Below, one piece after another: positions 45,998 through 55,220 of a stretch of 64,000 bases of DNA. Position 1 is the first letter of the stretch. Each line of letters opens with the position of its first letter. This DNA comes from Sphingomonas sp. Leaf339 (GTDB taxonomy: Bacteria > Pseudomonadota > Alphaproteobacteria > Sphingomonadales > Sphingomonadaceae). Made by a program: the position numbers and the translations under genes. The stretch lies in assembly GCF_001426195.1 (NCBI RefSeq), contig NZ_LMRS01000034.1, forward strand, positions 186,001 to 250,000. The letters are read 5' to 3'. Under the pieces are notes generated by a model, which did no database searches, had not been told where the DNA came from, and was given only the letters and a program-made list of their open reading frames with translations.

Positions 45998-46540
45998 ATG
46001 CTGGGACTTTATGCATCCATTGATATGGAACGGGGCGCCGGGGGGCCAGCGCGGACGGACGAGATGCGCCAGGGCTTCACCCAGCATCTGGGCGCGATCC
46101 GCCGTTTCTTCCTGAAACGCGCGCCGGTCGCCGATGTCGACGACCTGGTGCAGGACGTCGCGATGCGGATGCACACTCGCCGCGCCGACGATCCGATCGC
46201 CAATGTGGAGGGATATCTGTTCCAGACTGCCCACAGCGTGCTCGCCGATCGCGGCCGTCGCGATTCGACGCGGTGCCGATCGAGCCACGACAGTCTGGAA
46301 GAATTTCACCATCCGGTTGAGGACAGGTCGCCGGAGCGCGTCTTGGAAGGAAAGGAGCAGTGGTCGATGCTGCTCGCGGCCATGGAGGACCTGCCCGCGC
46401 GAACGCGTGAGGCTTTCGTCCTTCACCGGTTCGAGGAGATGCAGTATGCGGCCATCGCTGGACACATGGGAATATCGGTGAGCGCGGTCGAAAAACATAT
46501 CATGCGGGCAATCCGCCGGCTTGCAGACGCGATCGCCTGA
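45998..46540 (+). CDS. FecI-type ECF sigma factor
   Basis: About 180 aa. Region 2 (GAIRRFFLKRAPVADVDDLV, QDVAMRMHTRR) and region 4 (MEDLPARTREAFVLHRFEEM, then YAAIAGHMGISVSAVEKHIM helix-turn-helix) are clear. Starts at 45998, 46025 or 46064 are all in frame without a convincing ribosome site. It is divergent from the STN receptor and one base from the FecR gene, the classic cell-surface signalling set. Confidence 0.88.
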   Translation: MLGLYASIDMERGAGGPARTDEMRQGFTQHLGAIRRFFLKRAPVADVDDLVQDVAMRMHTRRADDPIANVEGYLFQTAHSVLADRGRRDSTRCRSSHDSLEEFHHPVEDRSPERVLEGKEQWSMLLAAMEDLPARTREAFVLHRFEEMQYAAIAGHMGISVSAVEKHIMRAIRRLADAIA

Positions 46541-46541
46541 C

Positions 46542-47525
46542 ATGAGCGGCCCCGATCTGTCAGACGACCTGCGGCGCGACGCGGGCGGTACGGCGGCGCG
46601 CTGGTATGCGCGGCTGCGCGCCGATGACGTGACCGATACCGATCGTCTGGCCATGCGCCGCTGGCACGCGGCCGATCCTGCCAATGCGCGTGCATGGGAC
46701 GCGGTATCGCAGGTCGACGGCCGGTTGAGCGCGATGCGGGACGATCCCGCCATGCGCGCGATGCGGGACCGGATGCGCCCCCACGCGTATGCCAAATCCG
46801 CACTCCCTTGGCGATCCTATGCCGCCGCGGCGGCGATCATGTTGACGGTGGGGACGTCGGCCACGTGGCTGATCGCCGGCCGCGCGCCACCGGTGCGTGA
46901 GGAGCGAATCGCCTCCGCCACCGGCCAGATGCGGCATCTGCGGCTGTCGGACGGCAGCGTCATGACACTGGACACTGCATCGACTGCAATGGTCCAGGCG
47001 CCGGGCGACGAGCGGCGGGTCACGTTGCAACAGGGCCGCGCGTTGTTCGCCGTCGCCAAGGATGCCGTCCATCCATTCATCGTGTCGGCCGGCGACAACA
47101 CCGTCACCGCCGTCGGCACCGAGTTTTCGGTCGAACTGGCCCCGAACGGCATGACGGTCGCGCTGATCGAGGGATCGGTCCGCGTCGCCTCGCCCGACGC
47201 CACCCGCCTGCTGTCACCGGGTGATGTCCTGACGATTGCGAACGGGCATGGCACGGTGCGAGCCGGTGCAGCCACGATCGACACCGAATGGCGCAACGGC
47301 ACGCTGACGTTCGACGCGATGCCGCTGGGCGAGGTTGCGGCCCAGTTGAACCGCTACACCAAGCGCCAGATCGTCATCGGCGACCCCGCGCTGGCCCGCC
47401 GCCCGTTCAGTGGCGTGTTGCTGACCCGTGATGGCGCCGATGCGTTGGTCGCCGCGCTCGACGCCTATGGCACCGCTCGTGTCGCGCGGACCACGCGCGA
47501 CCAGATCGTGCTGATGCCGCAATAA
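46542..47525 (+). CDS. FecR-type anti-sigma factor
   Basis: 327 aa. The N-terminal cytoplasmic part has the sigma-binding WYARLRADD and MRRWHAADPANARAWDAV segment (DUF4880). One transmembrane helix lies at ~92-113. A periplasmic FecR domain follows (LRLSDGSVMTLDTASTAMV, GRALFAVAKDAVHPFIV, VTAVGTEFSVEL), with a DUF4974-like end (NGTLTFDAMPLGEVAAQLNR). The C-terminal region should contact the STN domain of the receptor. ATG one base after the sigma stop. Confidence 0.9.
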   Translation: MSGPDLSDDLRRDAGGTAARWYARLRADDVTDTDRLAMRRWHAADPANARAWDAVSQVDGRLSAMRDDPAMRAMRDRMRPHAYAKSALPWRSYAAAAAIMLTVGTSATWLIAGRAPPVREERIASATGQMRHLRLSDGSVMTLDTASTAMVQAPGDERRVTLQQGRALFAVAKDAVHPFIVSAGDNTVTAVGTEFSVELAPNGMTVALIEGSVRVASPDATRLLSPGDVLTIANGHGTVRAGAATIDTEWRNGTLTFDAMPLGEVAAQLNRYTKRQIVIGDPALARRPFSGVLLTRDGADALVAALDAYGTARVARTTRDQIVLMPQ

Positions 47526-47526
47526 A

Positions 47527-47555
47527 ACCCGTGCCGCCCGGATGGCGGCACGGGT
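47527..47555. terminator. Bidirectional terminator after fecR-type gene
   Basis: ACCCGTGCCGCC (47527-47538), a 5-base loop, exact complement (47544-47555). It is preceded by AATAAA and followed by ATCTTCCTTATT, so both strands carry a T-rich tail. It separates two convergent genes. Confidence 0.8.
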
Positions 47556-47562
47556 ATCTTCC

Positions 47563-49023
47563 TTATTCCGCTGCCGGTGCCTTGCGGTAATCGAGCGGGG
47601 GCTTTCGATCGCCGAGCATTGCCTTGTACGTGAAGCCGGGGCCGCGCTTCTTCTCGAATTCCGCCTTTGCCGCGGCGATCGTCGCCGGATTGCGGAACAG
47701 ATCCGCCGCCGCCAATGCCAGCGTCTTGGTCGCCAGCACCGCGCCCTTGGCACCGATGCTGCTGCCCGCCGCTGCGACGTTCTGCCAGCTGTGCCCGGCC
47801 GATCCCGGCACAAACGTGGCGGTCGACAGTCCCACCGTCGGCGTCACCCAACTGACGTCGGACACGTCGGTCGATCCGCCCAGCGCATCGTCTTCCATCA
47901 CCGCTGTCTGGATTTCACCAACGCTGGACAGTGGCGGCGCACCTGGTGCCAGCGTCTTCTGAATGCCCTGTGCAAACGCCGTTTCCTCCGGCGTCCAGCT
48001 GATCGCGCCCGCCGCGTGCAGGCTGCGGTCCATTACTTTCATCAACGCCTCATTCGGCAACAGGCTGTACACGCCGCCCGTCACCTCGAAATCAACCTTC
48101 GTCTCGGTGCCCAGCGCCGCGCCCTCAGCAGCCTTCTTCACCCGGTTCATCACCGACACGACGATCTTGGGATCGACGTGTCGGACATAATAATAGACCT
48201 CGGCCTCGTCCGGTACAACGTTGGGCGCCTTGCCGCCATTGGTGATGACGTAATGGATGCGGGTGCGGTCGGGAATGTGTTCGCGCATCAGGTTGACCAT
48301 CGCGTCCAGCGCCTCGACCCCGTCCAGCGCTGACCGCCCCTTGTCGGGATTGCCGGCGGCGTGGGCGGAGATGCCGTGGAAGCGGAACTTGCCGCTGATA
48401 TTGGCCATTGACGGCCCCTGCGACGCGCTGTTCGTGTTGCCGGGATGCCAATGCAACACGGTATCGACGTCGCTGAACAGACCGTCGCGGACCATGTACA
48501 CCTTGCCCGACCCGCCCTCTTCAGCCGGCGTGCCATAGACGCGGATCTCGCCCGCCACCTTGTTGCGGACCATCCATTCCTTGACCGCGATCGCGGCATA
48601 GGTGCTGGCGGTGCCGAACAGGTTATGGCCGCAGCCATGGCCCGCCTCGCCGCCGACCGACTGCTTGGTGGGCGACGCCGCCTGCGACAGGCCGGGCAGC
48701 GCGTCATATTCGGCCAGCACGCCGATCACCGGCCCGGCGCCGTTCTTGAAGCTGGCGACGAACGCGGTCGGCTCGCCCGCCACGCCGGGCTTCACCGCAA
48801 AGCCCGCCGCCTTCAGCTTTGATTGCAACAGGGTAGAGCTTTGCTGCTCCTGATACCCGACCTCGGCGAATTTCCAGATCTGCAATGCGGTGTCGGCGAT
48901 CGGTTTCTGATCCGCCTCCACCGCCGCCAGTATCTGTTGCCGGTCGGCCGGCGCCAGTTCCTGCGCGGCGGCGGGCATGGCCGCCCCTGTCATCAACGCG
49001 GCGATCGTCAGTGTCTTTATCAT
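47563..49023 (-). CDS. Exported M20-family amidohydrolase (AbgB-like)
   Basis: 486 aa. Signal peptide MIKTLTIAALMTGAAMPAAA. Peptidase M20 / amidohydrolase domain with metal-site motifs GHGCGHN and YGTPAEEGGSGK, plus a dimerisation insert (FRFHGISAHAAGNPDKGRSA). The family includes AbgB and p-aminobenzoyl-glutamate hydrolases; the predicted periplasmic location suggests it trims small amides or peptides taken up by the neighbouring receptor. Same strand as that receptor, 18 bases downstream. Confidence 0.9.
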   Translation of the reverse strand: MIKTLTIAALMTGAAMPAAAQELAPADRQQILAAVEADQKPIADTALQIWKFAEVGYQEQQSSTLLQSKLKAAGFAVKPGVAGEPTAFVASFKNGAGPVIGVLAEYDALPGLSQAASPTKQSVGGEAGHGCGHNLFGTASTYAAIAVKEWMVRNKVAGEIRVYGTPAEEGGSGKVYMVRDGLFSDVDTVLHWHPGNTNSASQGPSMANISGKFRFHGISAHAAGNPDKGRSALDGVEALDAMVNLMREHIPDRTRIHYVITNGGKAPNVVPDEAEVYYYVRHVDPKIVVSVMNRVKKAAEGAALGTETKVDFEVTGGVYSLLPNEALMKVMDRSLHAAGAISWTPEETAFAQGIQKTLAPGAPPLSSVGEIQTAVMEDDALGGSTDVSDVSWVTPTVGLSTATFVPGSAGHSWQNVAAAGSSIGAKGAVLATKTLALAAADLFRNPATIAAAKAEFEKKRGPGFTYKAMLGDRKPPLDYRKAPAAE

Positions 49024-49041
49024 GATCCGGTTCCCGTCAGG

Positions 49042-52000
49042 TCAAAAGCGCTTGGTGATGCCGATGAAAAAATATCGGCCCATGACATCGTAATTCTGGG
49101 CGTCGAACGTCCCCTCGATATCGCCGACTTGTGGCGGCTTTTTATTGAACAAGTTCGTTGCACCCAGCCGAAACTCGGTCGTCTCCCCCGCCTCGAACCG
49201 GGCGTTCAGGTCGAACACGTTGTACTTGTCGACGCCGCGCGTCGTGCTGGTCGGCGACACCACCCGCGCCGATGCCTTCATGCTGCTGATGTACCGCCAC
49301 CGCATGCCGAGACTCGCGCCGCCCAGGGAATAGGTGAGCGACGTGATCGACTTCCAACGCGGATGCGCCGTCCCTGCCACGCTCTCAACGCCGGTGCCGA
49401 TGCTGCCGGCATAGTCATAGGTGGGCGCCCCCGGCAGCGCCTGAATCTTGAATGAGTCGGTATAGCTGACCGCCGAATTGAGCGCGATCTGACCAGCATC
49501 GCCGTTGAAGCCAAGGCTATTCAGCGGAAAACGCCAGTCGAACTGCACGTCGATCCCGCGCACCTGGAACGTGCCTAGATTGAGCAGCGGCTGGAGCGGA
49601 TTGACGGGCACGCCGCTTGCCGTGCTGCGGGTGATGAGCGAGCAGTAATAATTGGTCGCGCTGTACGACGGATTGTTGCCGCCCGAATTGAAGCAGAACT
49701 GGAAAGCCTGTGCGATCGACAGCGGCCCCACCGCGTCGCGGATCTTGATCTGATACGCATCGACCGACAGCGACATGTTCTTCAGCATTGCCGAATCGAA
49801 CGGCGACTGGATGACGCCGCCGACCGAATAGGTATCGGCGGTTTCCTCCTCCAGCTCAGGATTGCCGCCGGTCAGCGCGAAAACCTGCGCGGTGCCGAGT
49901 TGATAGCTGTCGATGATCGTCGTCGGTATGCCCTGCGCCAGGCACAGCGAGCGCACCTGCGCGGCGGCGGTGCCCCGGCGATAGGACGAGCGGGTGTCGC
50001 ACGGATCGCCATTGGTCGTCGTCGCCGATGCCGTGCCGATCGCGACCGATCCGGTGGACACGGGCGCGAACAGCTCGCCGACGCTGGGCGCCCGGATCGC
50101 GCGGTTGTATCCGCCGCGCAGTCGCAGCCCCTCGAACACCGTCCACGATGCGTCCGCCTTGTACGTATGGACACCGCCGACCGTGTTGTAGCGCGAGTAA
50201 CGATAGCCGAGGTCGAGATCGAGCTGCTGGATCAGCGGAGTATCGTGGAGCAACGGCACCAGCAATTCGGCATAGGCCTCGCCTGTGTCGATCGATCCGC
50301 CGGCTGGGCGCAGCACGCTGTAGCCGAGGATGTCGCTGGTCCCGTCCGGCTGCGCCAGTGCCGCATCCGGGCTGAAGCCATAACCGTTGAACCGGTAATC
50401 GGCGCCGACCGCGAACCGCACCTCGCCAGCGGGCAGGTTGACGAAGCCGCCCTGGATATTGCCTTCGACCGTCCGCTGCTTCAGCTCGTTGGAATTGACG
50501 GTGCGGCGCGAGATGTAGTCGATGCACGCCTGTGACGGCGTCAGGTTGCCGAACGGGTTGAAGCCGCCCGCGCACAACTCGGTGCCGCCGGTCGGGCTGT
50601 TGAGCAACCGCGCGGTCGCGCTGGCGCTGGCACCGCCGGTCTGCGCGTTGACGAACTTGGCTTTGCTCACGCTGCCATACAGGTCCCAGGTCCAGTCCCT
50701 GATCCCGATCTTGCCCGACAGGCCGGTCGTGATCTGGTACACGTCGTAATCATAGGTCTGATATCGCGGCCCCAGAATATTGAGCGCCTTGTAGAAGGTG
50801 AACGCCCCGTTCGGCGTCGGTCGCGATGCCAGGATGGTACGGAACGCGGCCGGGATGAACGGGTTCGTCACCGGCACCGTCAGGCCGTATACGTTCGATG
50901 CCAGCGTCGGGTTGGTGATCCCCAGCGACGAATAGCTGGTGTAGCTGAACTGCACGAACGCCTTGATCGATTCCGTCACGTCGTAATCGATCTTGCCGAA
51001 CACGTTGTATCGGCTGAGATCGGATTGCAGCGAGCTGCCGTTGAAGCCGAAATTGACCTGTTGGCTGTTGGTGCCGCTGTTGACGATATATGCCTCGTCG
51101 GTCTGCGGATCGCGGAAGTTCAGCACCGGCACGCCGACGGTCGAGAACAATGTCTGGTCGGTGTTGAACCCGATCTGCCCGGTGTAACGCCCCGCCGCAT
51201 TGCCGGTCAGCGCGGGCACGCCGTACCCGCTGAACACGCCGTTGACCGACGCCAGCGTGGGCAGGTTCGCACCAAACAGCACGGTGCCCTGCGGAATGGT
51301 GGCAAGGCCCGGCGTGGTCTGACGCGCGGTGTAATAATCGCGCGCGCTCTGCAGCGCGCGTTCGCGTTTGGTGTAATCGACCGAGAGCACCGCCCGACCG
51401 CGCCCCTCGTCGAACGCGCCGCCGATCGTGCCGGTCAGACGATACGAGTTGCCGTCACCATAATCGCTGACGCCGGTCTGGCCGTTCAGCTCCAACCCCT
51501 TGAAGTTGCGGCGCAGGCGGAAATTGACGACGCCCGCCGTCGCATCCGATCCGTAGGTCGCCGACGCGCCGCCGGTGATGACCTCGATATTCTCGATCAG
51601 CGCATCGGGGATGATGTTCAGATCGACCGAGCCATCGGGGTTCGACGGCTGGATGCGCCGGCCATCGAGCAGCAGCAATGTGCGCTTCGATCCCAGACCG
51701 CGCAGCGACGCGTAGGCCTGTCCGCCGTTCAGGCCAGTCGACGTACTGCCACCGTTCGCCTGCCCGAATGCACCGCTGAACTGCGGCAACTGGGTCAGCG
51801 CGCTTTCCACGGTGACGCGGCCGGTGTTTTCCAGCGCATCCTGCGACAGCGAGACGATCGGGCTGTTCGCGGCATAATCCTGACGCGCGATGCGCGATCC
51901 GGTGATCAGGATTTCCTCGGACGGTTCGGGCGCGGTGTCCGGCGTCTGCGCGTCGATTGCGGACTCCGGTGGGTTCTCCGCAGTCGGCACGCCGATCTGC

Positions 52001-52080
52001 GCCGGCGCGCTGGCGGCGATCAAGGCAAAAGAGGCGCAGCTGGCAGCCAGCAACGAACGGCGAACGGTGCGTCGAACCAT
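49042..52080 (-). CDS. Large TonB-dependent receptor
   Basis: 1012-aa outer-membrane receptor. Signal peptide (SLLAASCASFALIAASAPAQ), TonB box EEILITGSRI, plug with LRGLGSKRTLLLLDGRR and IENIEVITGGASATYGSDA, and a long barrel ending IGITKRF (terminal Phe). This plug signature is typical of the receptors proliferated in sphingomonads and xanthomonads for peptides, glycans or other nutrients. Position between an M20 amidohydrolase and an M14 carboxypeptidase suggests a peptide ligand, by inference only. Confidence 0.93.
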   Translation of the reverse strand: MVRRTVRRSLLAASCASFALIAASAPAQIGVPTAENPPESAIDAQTPDTAPEPSEEILITGSRIARQDYAANSPIVSLSQDALENTGRVTVESALTQLPQFSGAFGQANGGSTSTGLNGGQAYASLRGLGSKRTLLLLDGRRIQPSNPDGSVDLNIIPDALIENIEVITGGASATYGSDATAGVVNFRLRRNFKGLELNGQTGVSDYGDGNSYRLTGTIGGAFDEGRGRAVLSVDYTKRERALQSARDYYTARQTTPGLATIPQGTVLFGANLPTLASVNGVFSGYGVPALTGNAAGRYTGQIGFNTDQTLFSTVGVPVLNFRDPQTDEAYIVNSGTNSQQVNFGFNGSSLQSDLSRYNVFGKIDYDVTESIKAFVQFSYTSYSSLGITNPTLASNVYGLTVPVTNPFIPAAFRTILASRPTPNGAFTFYKALNILGPRYQTYDYDVYQITTGLSGKIGIRDWTWDLYGSVSKAKFVNAQTGGASASATARLLNSPTGGTELCAGGFNPFGNLTPSQACIDYISRRTVNSNELKQRTVEGNIQGGFVNLPAGEVRFAVGADYRFNGYGFSPDAALAQPDGTSDILGYSVLRPAGGSIDTGEAYAELLVPLLHDTPLIQQLDLDLGYRYSRYNTVGGVHTYKADASWTVFEGLRLRGGYNRAIRAPSVGELFAPVSTGSVAIGTASATTTNGDPCDTRSSYRRGTAAAQVRSLCLAQGIPTTIIDSYQLGTAQVFALTGGNPELEEETADTYSVGGVIQSPFDSAMLKNMSLSVDAYQIKIRDAVGPLSIAQAFQFCFNSGGNNPSYSATNYYCSLITRSTASGVPVNPLQPLLNLGTFQVRGIDVQFDWRFPLNSLGFNGDAGQIALNSAVSYTDSFKIQALPGAPTYDYAGSIGTGVESVAGTAHPRWKSITSLTYSLGGASLGMRWRYISSMKASARVVSPTSTTRGVDKYNVFDLNARFEAGETTEFRLGATNLFNKKPPQVGDIEGTFDAQNYDVMGRYFFIGITKRF

Positions 52081-52265
52081 ATGGAAGTGTCCCCGATTTG
52101 CGGCCGCTTCGTTGGCGGCTTCATCGGGAAAGACGCGGGGCTGTCACATTCCCTCACCCCGGTTTCGTAAAAAAGTTCCGAAAAAATGAACCCGCTAGTA
52201 ATTTTGCTGTCTTGATGGTCTGTGCAACGAAACAACCACCCTCACCCATAAATGCTGTTTGCCTT

Positions 52266-52292
52266 CCTCTCTCTCCCGGCGGGAGAGAGAGG
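52266..52292. repeat. Perfect 12-bp palindrome between M14 peptidase and receptor genes
   Basis: CCTCTCTCTCCC (52266-52277), loop GGC, exact complement (52281-52292). It lies downstream of the M14 stop and upstream of the receptor start on the minus strand. It may be a terminator or an extragenic palindrome; the rest of 52081-52329 shows no gene. Confidence 0.5.
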
Positions 52293-52329
52293 AACGGCGG
52301 CAAAGTTGCGGAACGGTGAGGGCGAATGT

Positions 52330-55119
52330 TTACCGCGTTGCCGCCACCGAAGGCCCATACAGCAATCCGTTGAACAGCAACTTGAACGTCGCATAAGGCT
52401 GCGCCCGCTGCGTCACCTCAGGGCCCATCGCGAACAACTTGCCGCGACCCAGATCAAGGTCCGCGACCGCGATCGTGCCCTGCAGCTTTTCCTGCCCGAC
52501 CGCCCAACCGCTGCGCAACGGTTTGGCGCTGTCGAACCACGCCACCCGCGCGCCCGACCCGCCATCGAGGCGGAAGGGCTGGCTGTCGTCGAAGAAGATA
52601 TCGACCTTCGGCGTCATCCCGTATCCCAGCGGCTGGCGCGTATCGACGCTCGCCGACAGGACCGCACCGGGGATGTAGAACTCCTTCGTATCCAGCGCCG
52701 CCAGCGTGCCGTCCGCCTTCTTTGTCACCAGTGCCGGCTGCAATTGCGGCGCGAGCAGCGTGGCGAGCCGGTTGGCGCTGCCCACCGTCAGTACCGTACC
52801 GCCAGCCTCCGCGAACGCCTTCACCGCCGGCACCGTCCTGTCGGTCGTCACATCGCCCAACCAACTGCGATATTCGGCCGGGATGCTCTTCGGCTTGGGC
52901 ATCTCGAACCGGTAACCGCCGGGATATGGCCCGCCGCGCACCGTTGGCACGGTGCCGTCCGCGAACAGCAGCACGTCGTATTTCGCGTTCAGATTGCCGG
53001 CGTCCAGTTCCTGCGGATAGACGACCGAGAAGGGGAACTCGAACTGCTCCAGCAGCCACCGCGTCCATCCCGCCGGCATGATCCCGCCATATCGATCGAC
53101 CAACCCGACACGGACCGGCTTCAGCGCCATCGTGCCGCCCGTCGGCACGCGACCGGCGGCATAGGCGTCTATCCCCAGCTCCGCCACGCCCCGCGCCAGC
53201 ACCTCGCGCGCGGCCGCCGATGCCGGAATCCAGATCGCGCCGGGTGCCAGTGTCTTGCCCCCGGCCTTCGTCTCCGCCTTCACCCACGATACCGGCACGC
53301 CCGCCTTCAACAAGCGATTGGTCAGGATGAAGCCGTTGTTCGTCTCGTGCCCGACCATCCAGCCGGCGCGGCCCGACCCGACGATCCGGCCCGGCGGTGG
53401 CGCGATCATGTCCGCCACCTTGGCGAATGGCCCGTCGAACCCTTCCAGTACCCGGTCGAAGCCGATGCCCATCTGGTATGCCAACGTATAGCCGGTGATG
53501 TCGTACGGTGCCTTGGGCGGGCCGCCGGGATATTCCACGTCGTGCGGGTGATCCTGCGGTTCGAACATGTCGAGCACGTGCGGGCGATACGCCTGCGCGG
53601 TCTTCACCACATACGACCCCGCCGGATAGCGCTTGCCACCGACCGTGAAGGCCGCTGTCGAACGCTGAACGTCGACGCCGTTCTTGATCAGCGTATTCAG
53701 GAACGCCACCGTCGTCGGCAGGTCGCGCTGATCGGCGGACAGGATGTATCCGCGCGGATCGCGCTTGGCCGGGTCCTGCAGCACCGTCTTGTACAACTCC
53801 GGCGCCACCATGCCTTCGCGCGCGCGGCTGTTGTAACCGACAAATCCCTCGTCAGCCTTCTTCAACTTGCCCGCTTCCTTCAGCGCATCGACAGCTGCCG
53901 GGGTCGTCGTCCAGCTGTCGCGATTGCCGCGCTGGATCGCCTGATCGCCCATCCGCCAGATGTTCAGCAGCAACCGTTCGCGATTGCGCGCGGCGTAATC
54001 CATCACCGCCCGGTCGAGCGACCATTGGTATTCCAGACTGTCGCGTAAGTGCCAGTCGCGCGGCCCGATCGGCAGCGGTTCGTCGCTGCGCGCCAGTTGC
54101 GTCTCGGCGATCAGCGGGATCTTCTCCGGTGTCGGACCACCGATAATCTCGGTCAGCAAGCCGATCGAATTGTGGAAATACGCGATCGATCGCACCATGC
54201 CGTTGTGCCACGTCGAATAGGGCGCGGCGCTGCGCATGCCCGATCCGCCCTTCTCCTCCGAGACCAGCCGGCTGTGCATCGCCGCGCCGACCTCGTTCAG
54301 CTCGGTCATGACGATCGGGTTATAGTTGTAGTTGAACGGGTCGCGGAACGGCGGCACGAACACCACCATGCCGGCCGGGCCGGTCTGGTGCTGGTTGAAC
54401 ACGATCTGCGGAAACCATTCGCGGAACAGCACGCGGTTCATCGCCACCGTCTCGGGCATCTGCGCCATGAAGCTGTCGCGGTTGTTATCGTGGCCGACAT
54501 ATTTCTGGTAAAGCCGCGGGATGGTGCGGAACTCGCGGTCCTTGGGGTCCTTGTTCCGCATGTACCAGTCGGCCACCAGTTGCAGGCCGTCGGGATTGTC
54601 GTGCGCGAACAGGACGATCGTCTCGTCCAGTATCCGCATCGTCTCGGCATCGGTGCCGGTCAGCATCCGGTATAGCACATGAATCTGGCTCTGCGTCGTC
54701 ACCGTCTCGGTCGCGTGCAGGCCGGCGTCGATCCACACCACGGCCTTGCCCTCGGCCGCCAGCGCCTTCGCCTCGGCCTCCTTCACGCCCTCCGCCTTGG
54801 CCAGCCGCTGCGCGATGGCGCGGTAGCGGTCCAGCTTGGCGAGATTCGCGGGCGACGAGACGATCGCCATCCACATCGTCCGCCCCTCGGCCGACTTGCC
54901 GATATCGACCAGCTTCATCCGGTCGGACTGGCTGGCGAGCTTCTTCAGATACGCTTCATACGCGTCGTAGTTTGCCAGATAATAATCGCTGCCCGGCTCG
55001 GTCGGAAAGCCTTGCGACGGCGCGGTTACGCCCGCCACCGGCGGGGTGATGACCTGCGCCGGCAGCGTCTGCGCGCTCGCCAGCAACGTGGTGCCCAACA
55101 GCAAACCGATCTTCATCAT
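52330..55119 (-). CDS. Exported M14-family zinc carboxypeptidase
   Basis: 929 aa. Signal peptide (MMKIGLLLGTTLLASAQTLP). Zinc motif HxxE at His135/Glu138 (DAGLHATETV), Asn-Arg in GHDNNRDSF, and the third ligand region FNQHQTG. Mature proteins of this size with a long C-terminal extension belong to the large M14 group common in Bacteroidetes and sphingomonads. The C-terminal ~350 residues contain a Rossmann-like segment (VRVGLVDRYGGIMPAGWTRW). ATG at 55119, with a G-rich stretch upstream. Likely periplasmic or surface peptide trimming. Confidence 0.9.
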   Translation of the reverse strand: MMKIGLLLGTTLLASAQTLPAQVITPPVAGVTAPSQGFPTEPGSDYYLANYDAYEAYLKKLASQSDRMKLVDIGKSAEGRTMWMAIVSSPANLAKLDRYRAIAQRLAKAEGVKEAEAKALAAEGKAVVWIDAGLHATETVTTQSQIHVLYRMLTGTDAETMRILDETIVLFAHDNPDGLQLVADWYMRNKDPKDREFRTIPRLYQKYVGHDNNRDSFMAQMPETVAMNRVLFREWFPQIVFNQHQTGPAGMVVFVPPFRDPFNYNYNPIVMTELNEVGAAMHSRLVSEEKGGSGMRSAAPYSTWHNGMVRSIAYFHNSIGLLTEIIGGPTPEKIPLIAETQLARSDEPLPIGPRDWHLRDSLEYQWSLDRAVMDYAARNRERLLLNIWRMGDQAIQRGNRDSWTTTPAAVDALKEAGKLKKADEGFVGYNSRAREGMVAPELYKTVLQDPAKRDPRGYILSADQRDLPTTVAFLNTLIKNGVDVQRSTAAFTVGGKRYPAGSYVVKTAQAYRPHVLDMFEPQDHPHDVEYPGGPPKAPYDITGYTLAYQMGIGFDRVLEGFDGPFAKVADMIAPPPGRIVGSGRAGWMVGHETNNGFILTNRLLKAGVPVSWVKAETKAGGKTLAPGAIWIPASAAAREVLARGVAELGIDAYAAGRVPTGGTMALKPVRVGLVDRYGGIMPAGWTRWLLEQFEFPFSVVYPQELDAGNLNAKYDVLLFADGTVPTVRGGPYPGGYRFEMPKPKSIPAEYRSWLGDVTTDRTVPAVKAFAEAGGTVLTVGSANRLATLLAPQLQPALVTKKADGTLAALDTKEFYIPGAVLSASVDTRQPLGYGMTPKVDIFFDDSQPFRLDGGSGARVAWFDSAKPLRSGWAVGQEKLQGTIAVADLDLGRGKLFAMGPEVTQRAQPYATFKLLFNGLLYGPSVAATR

Positions 55120-55220
55120 CGCGTCCCCCCGATATGGTCGGTCGCCGCCCCATGACGTGCGACCGGTCAACCATCATGACGCAAGTCCGGCCGTCCACCA
55201 CACCCCCGCCCGACAAATAA

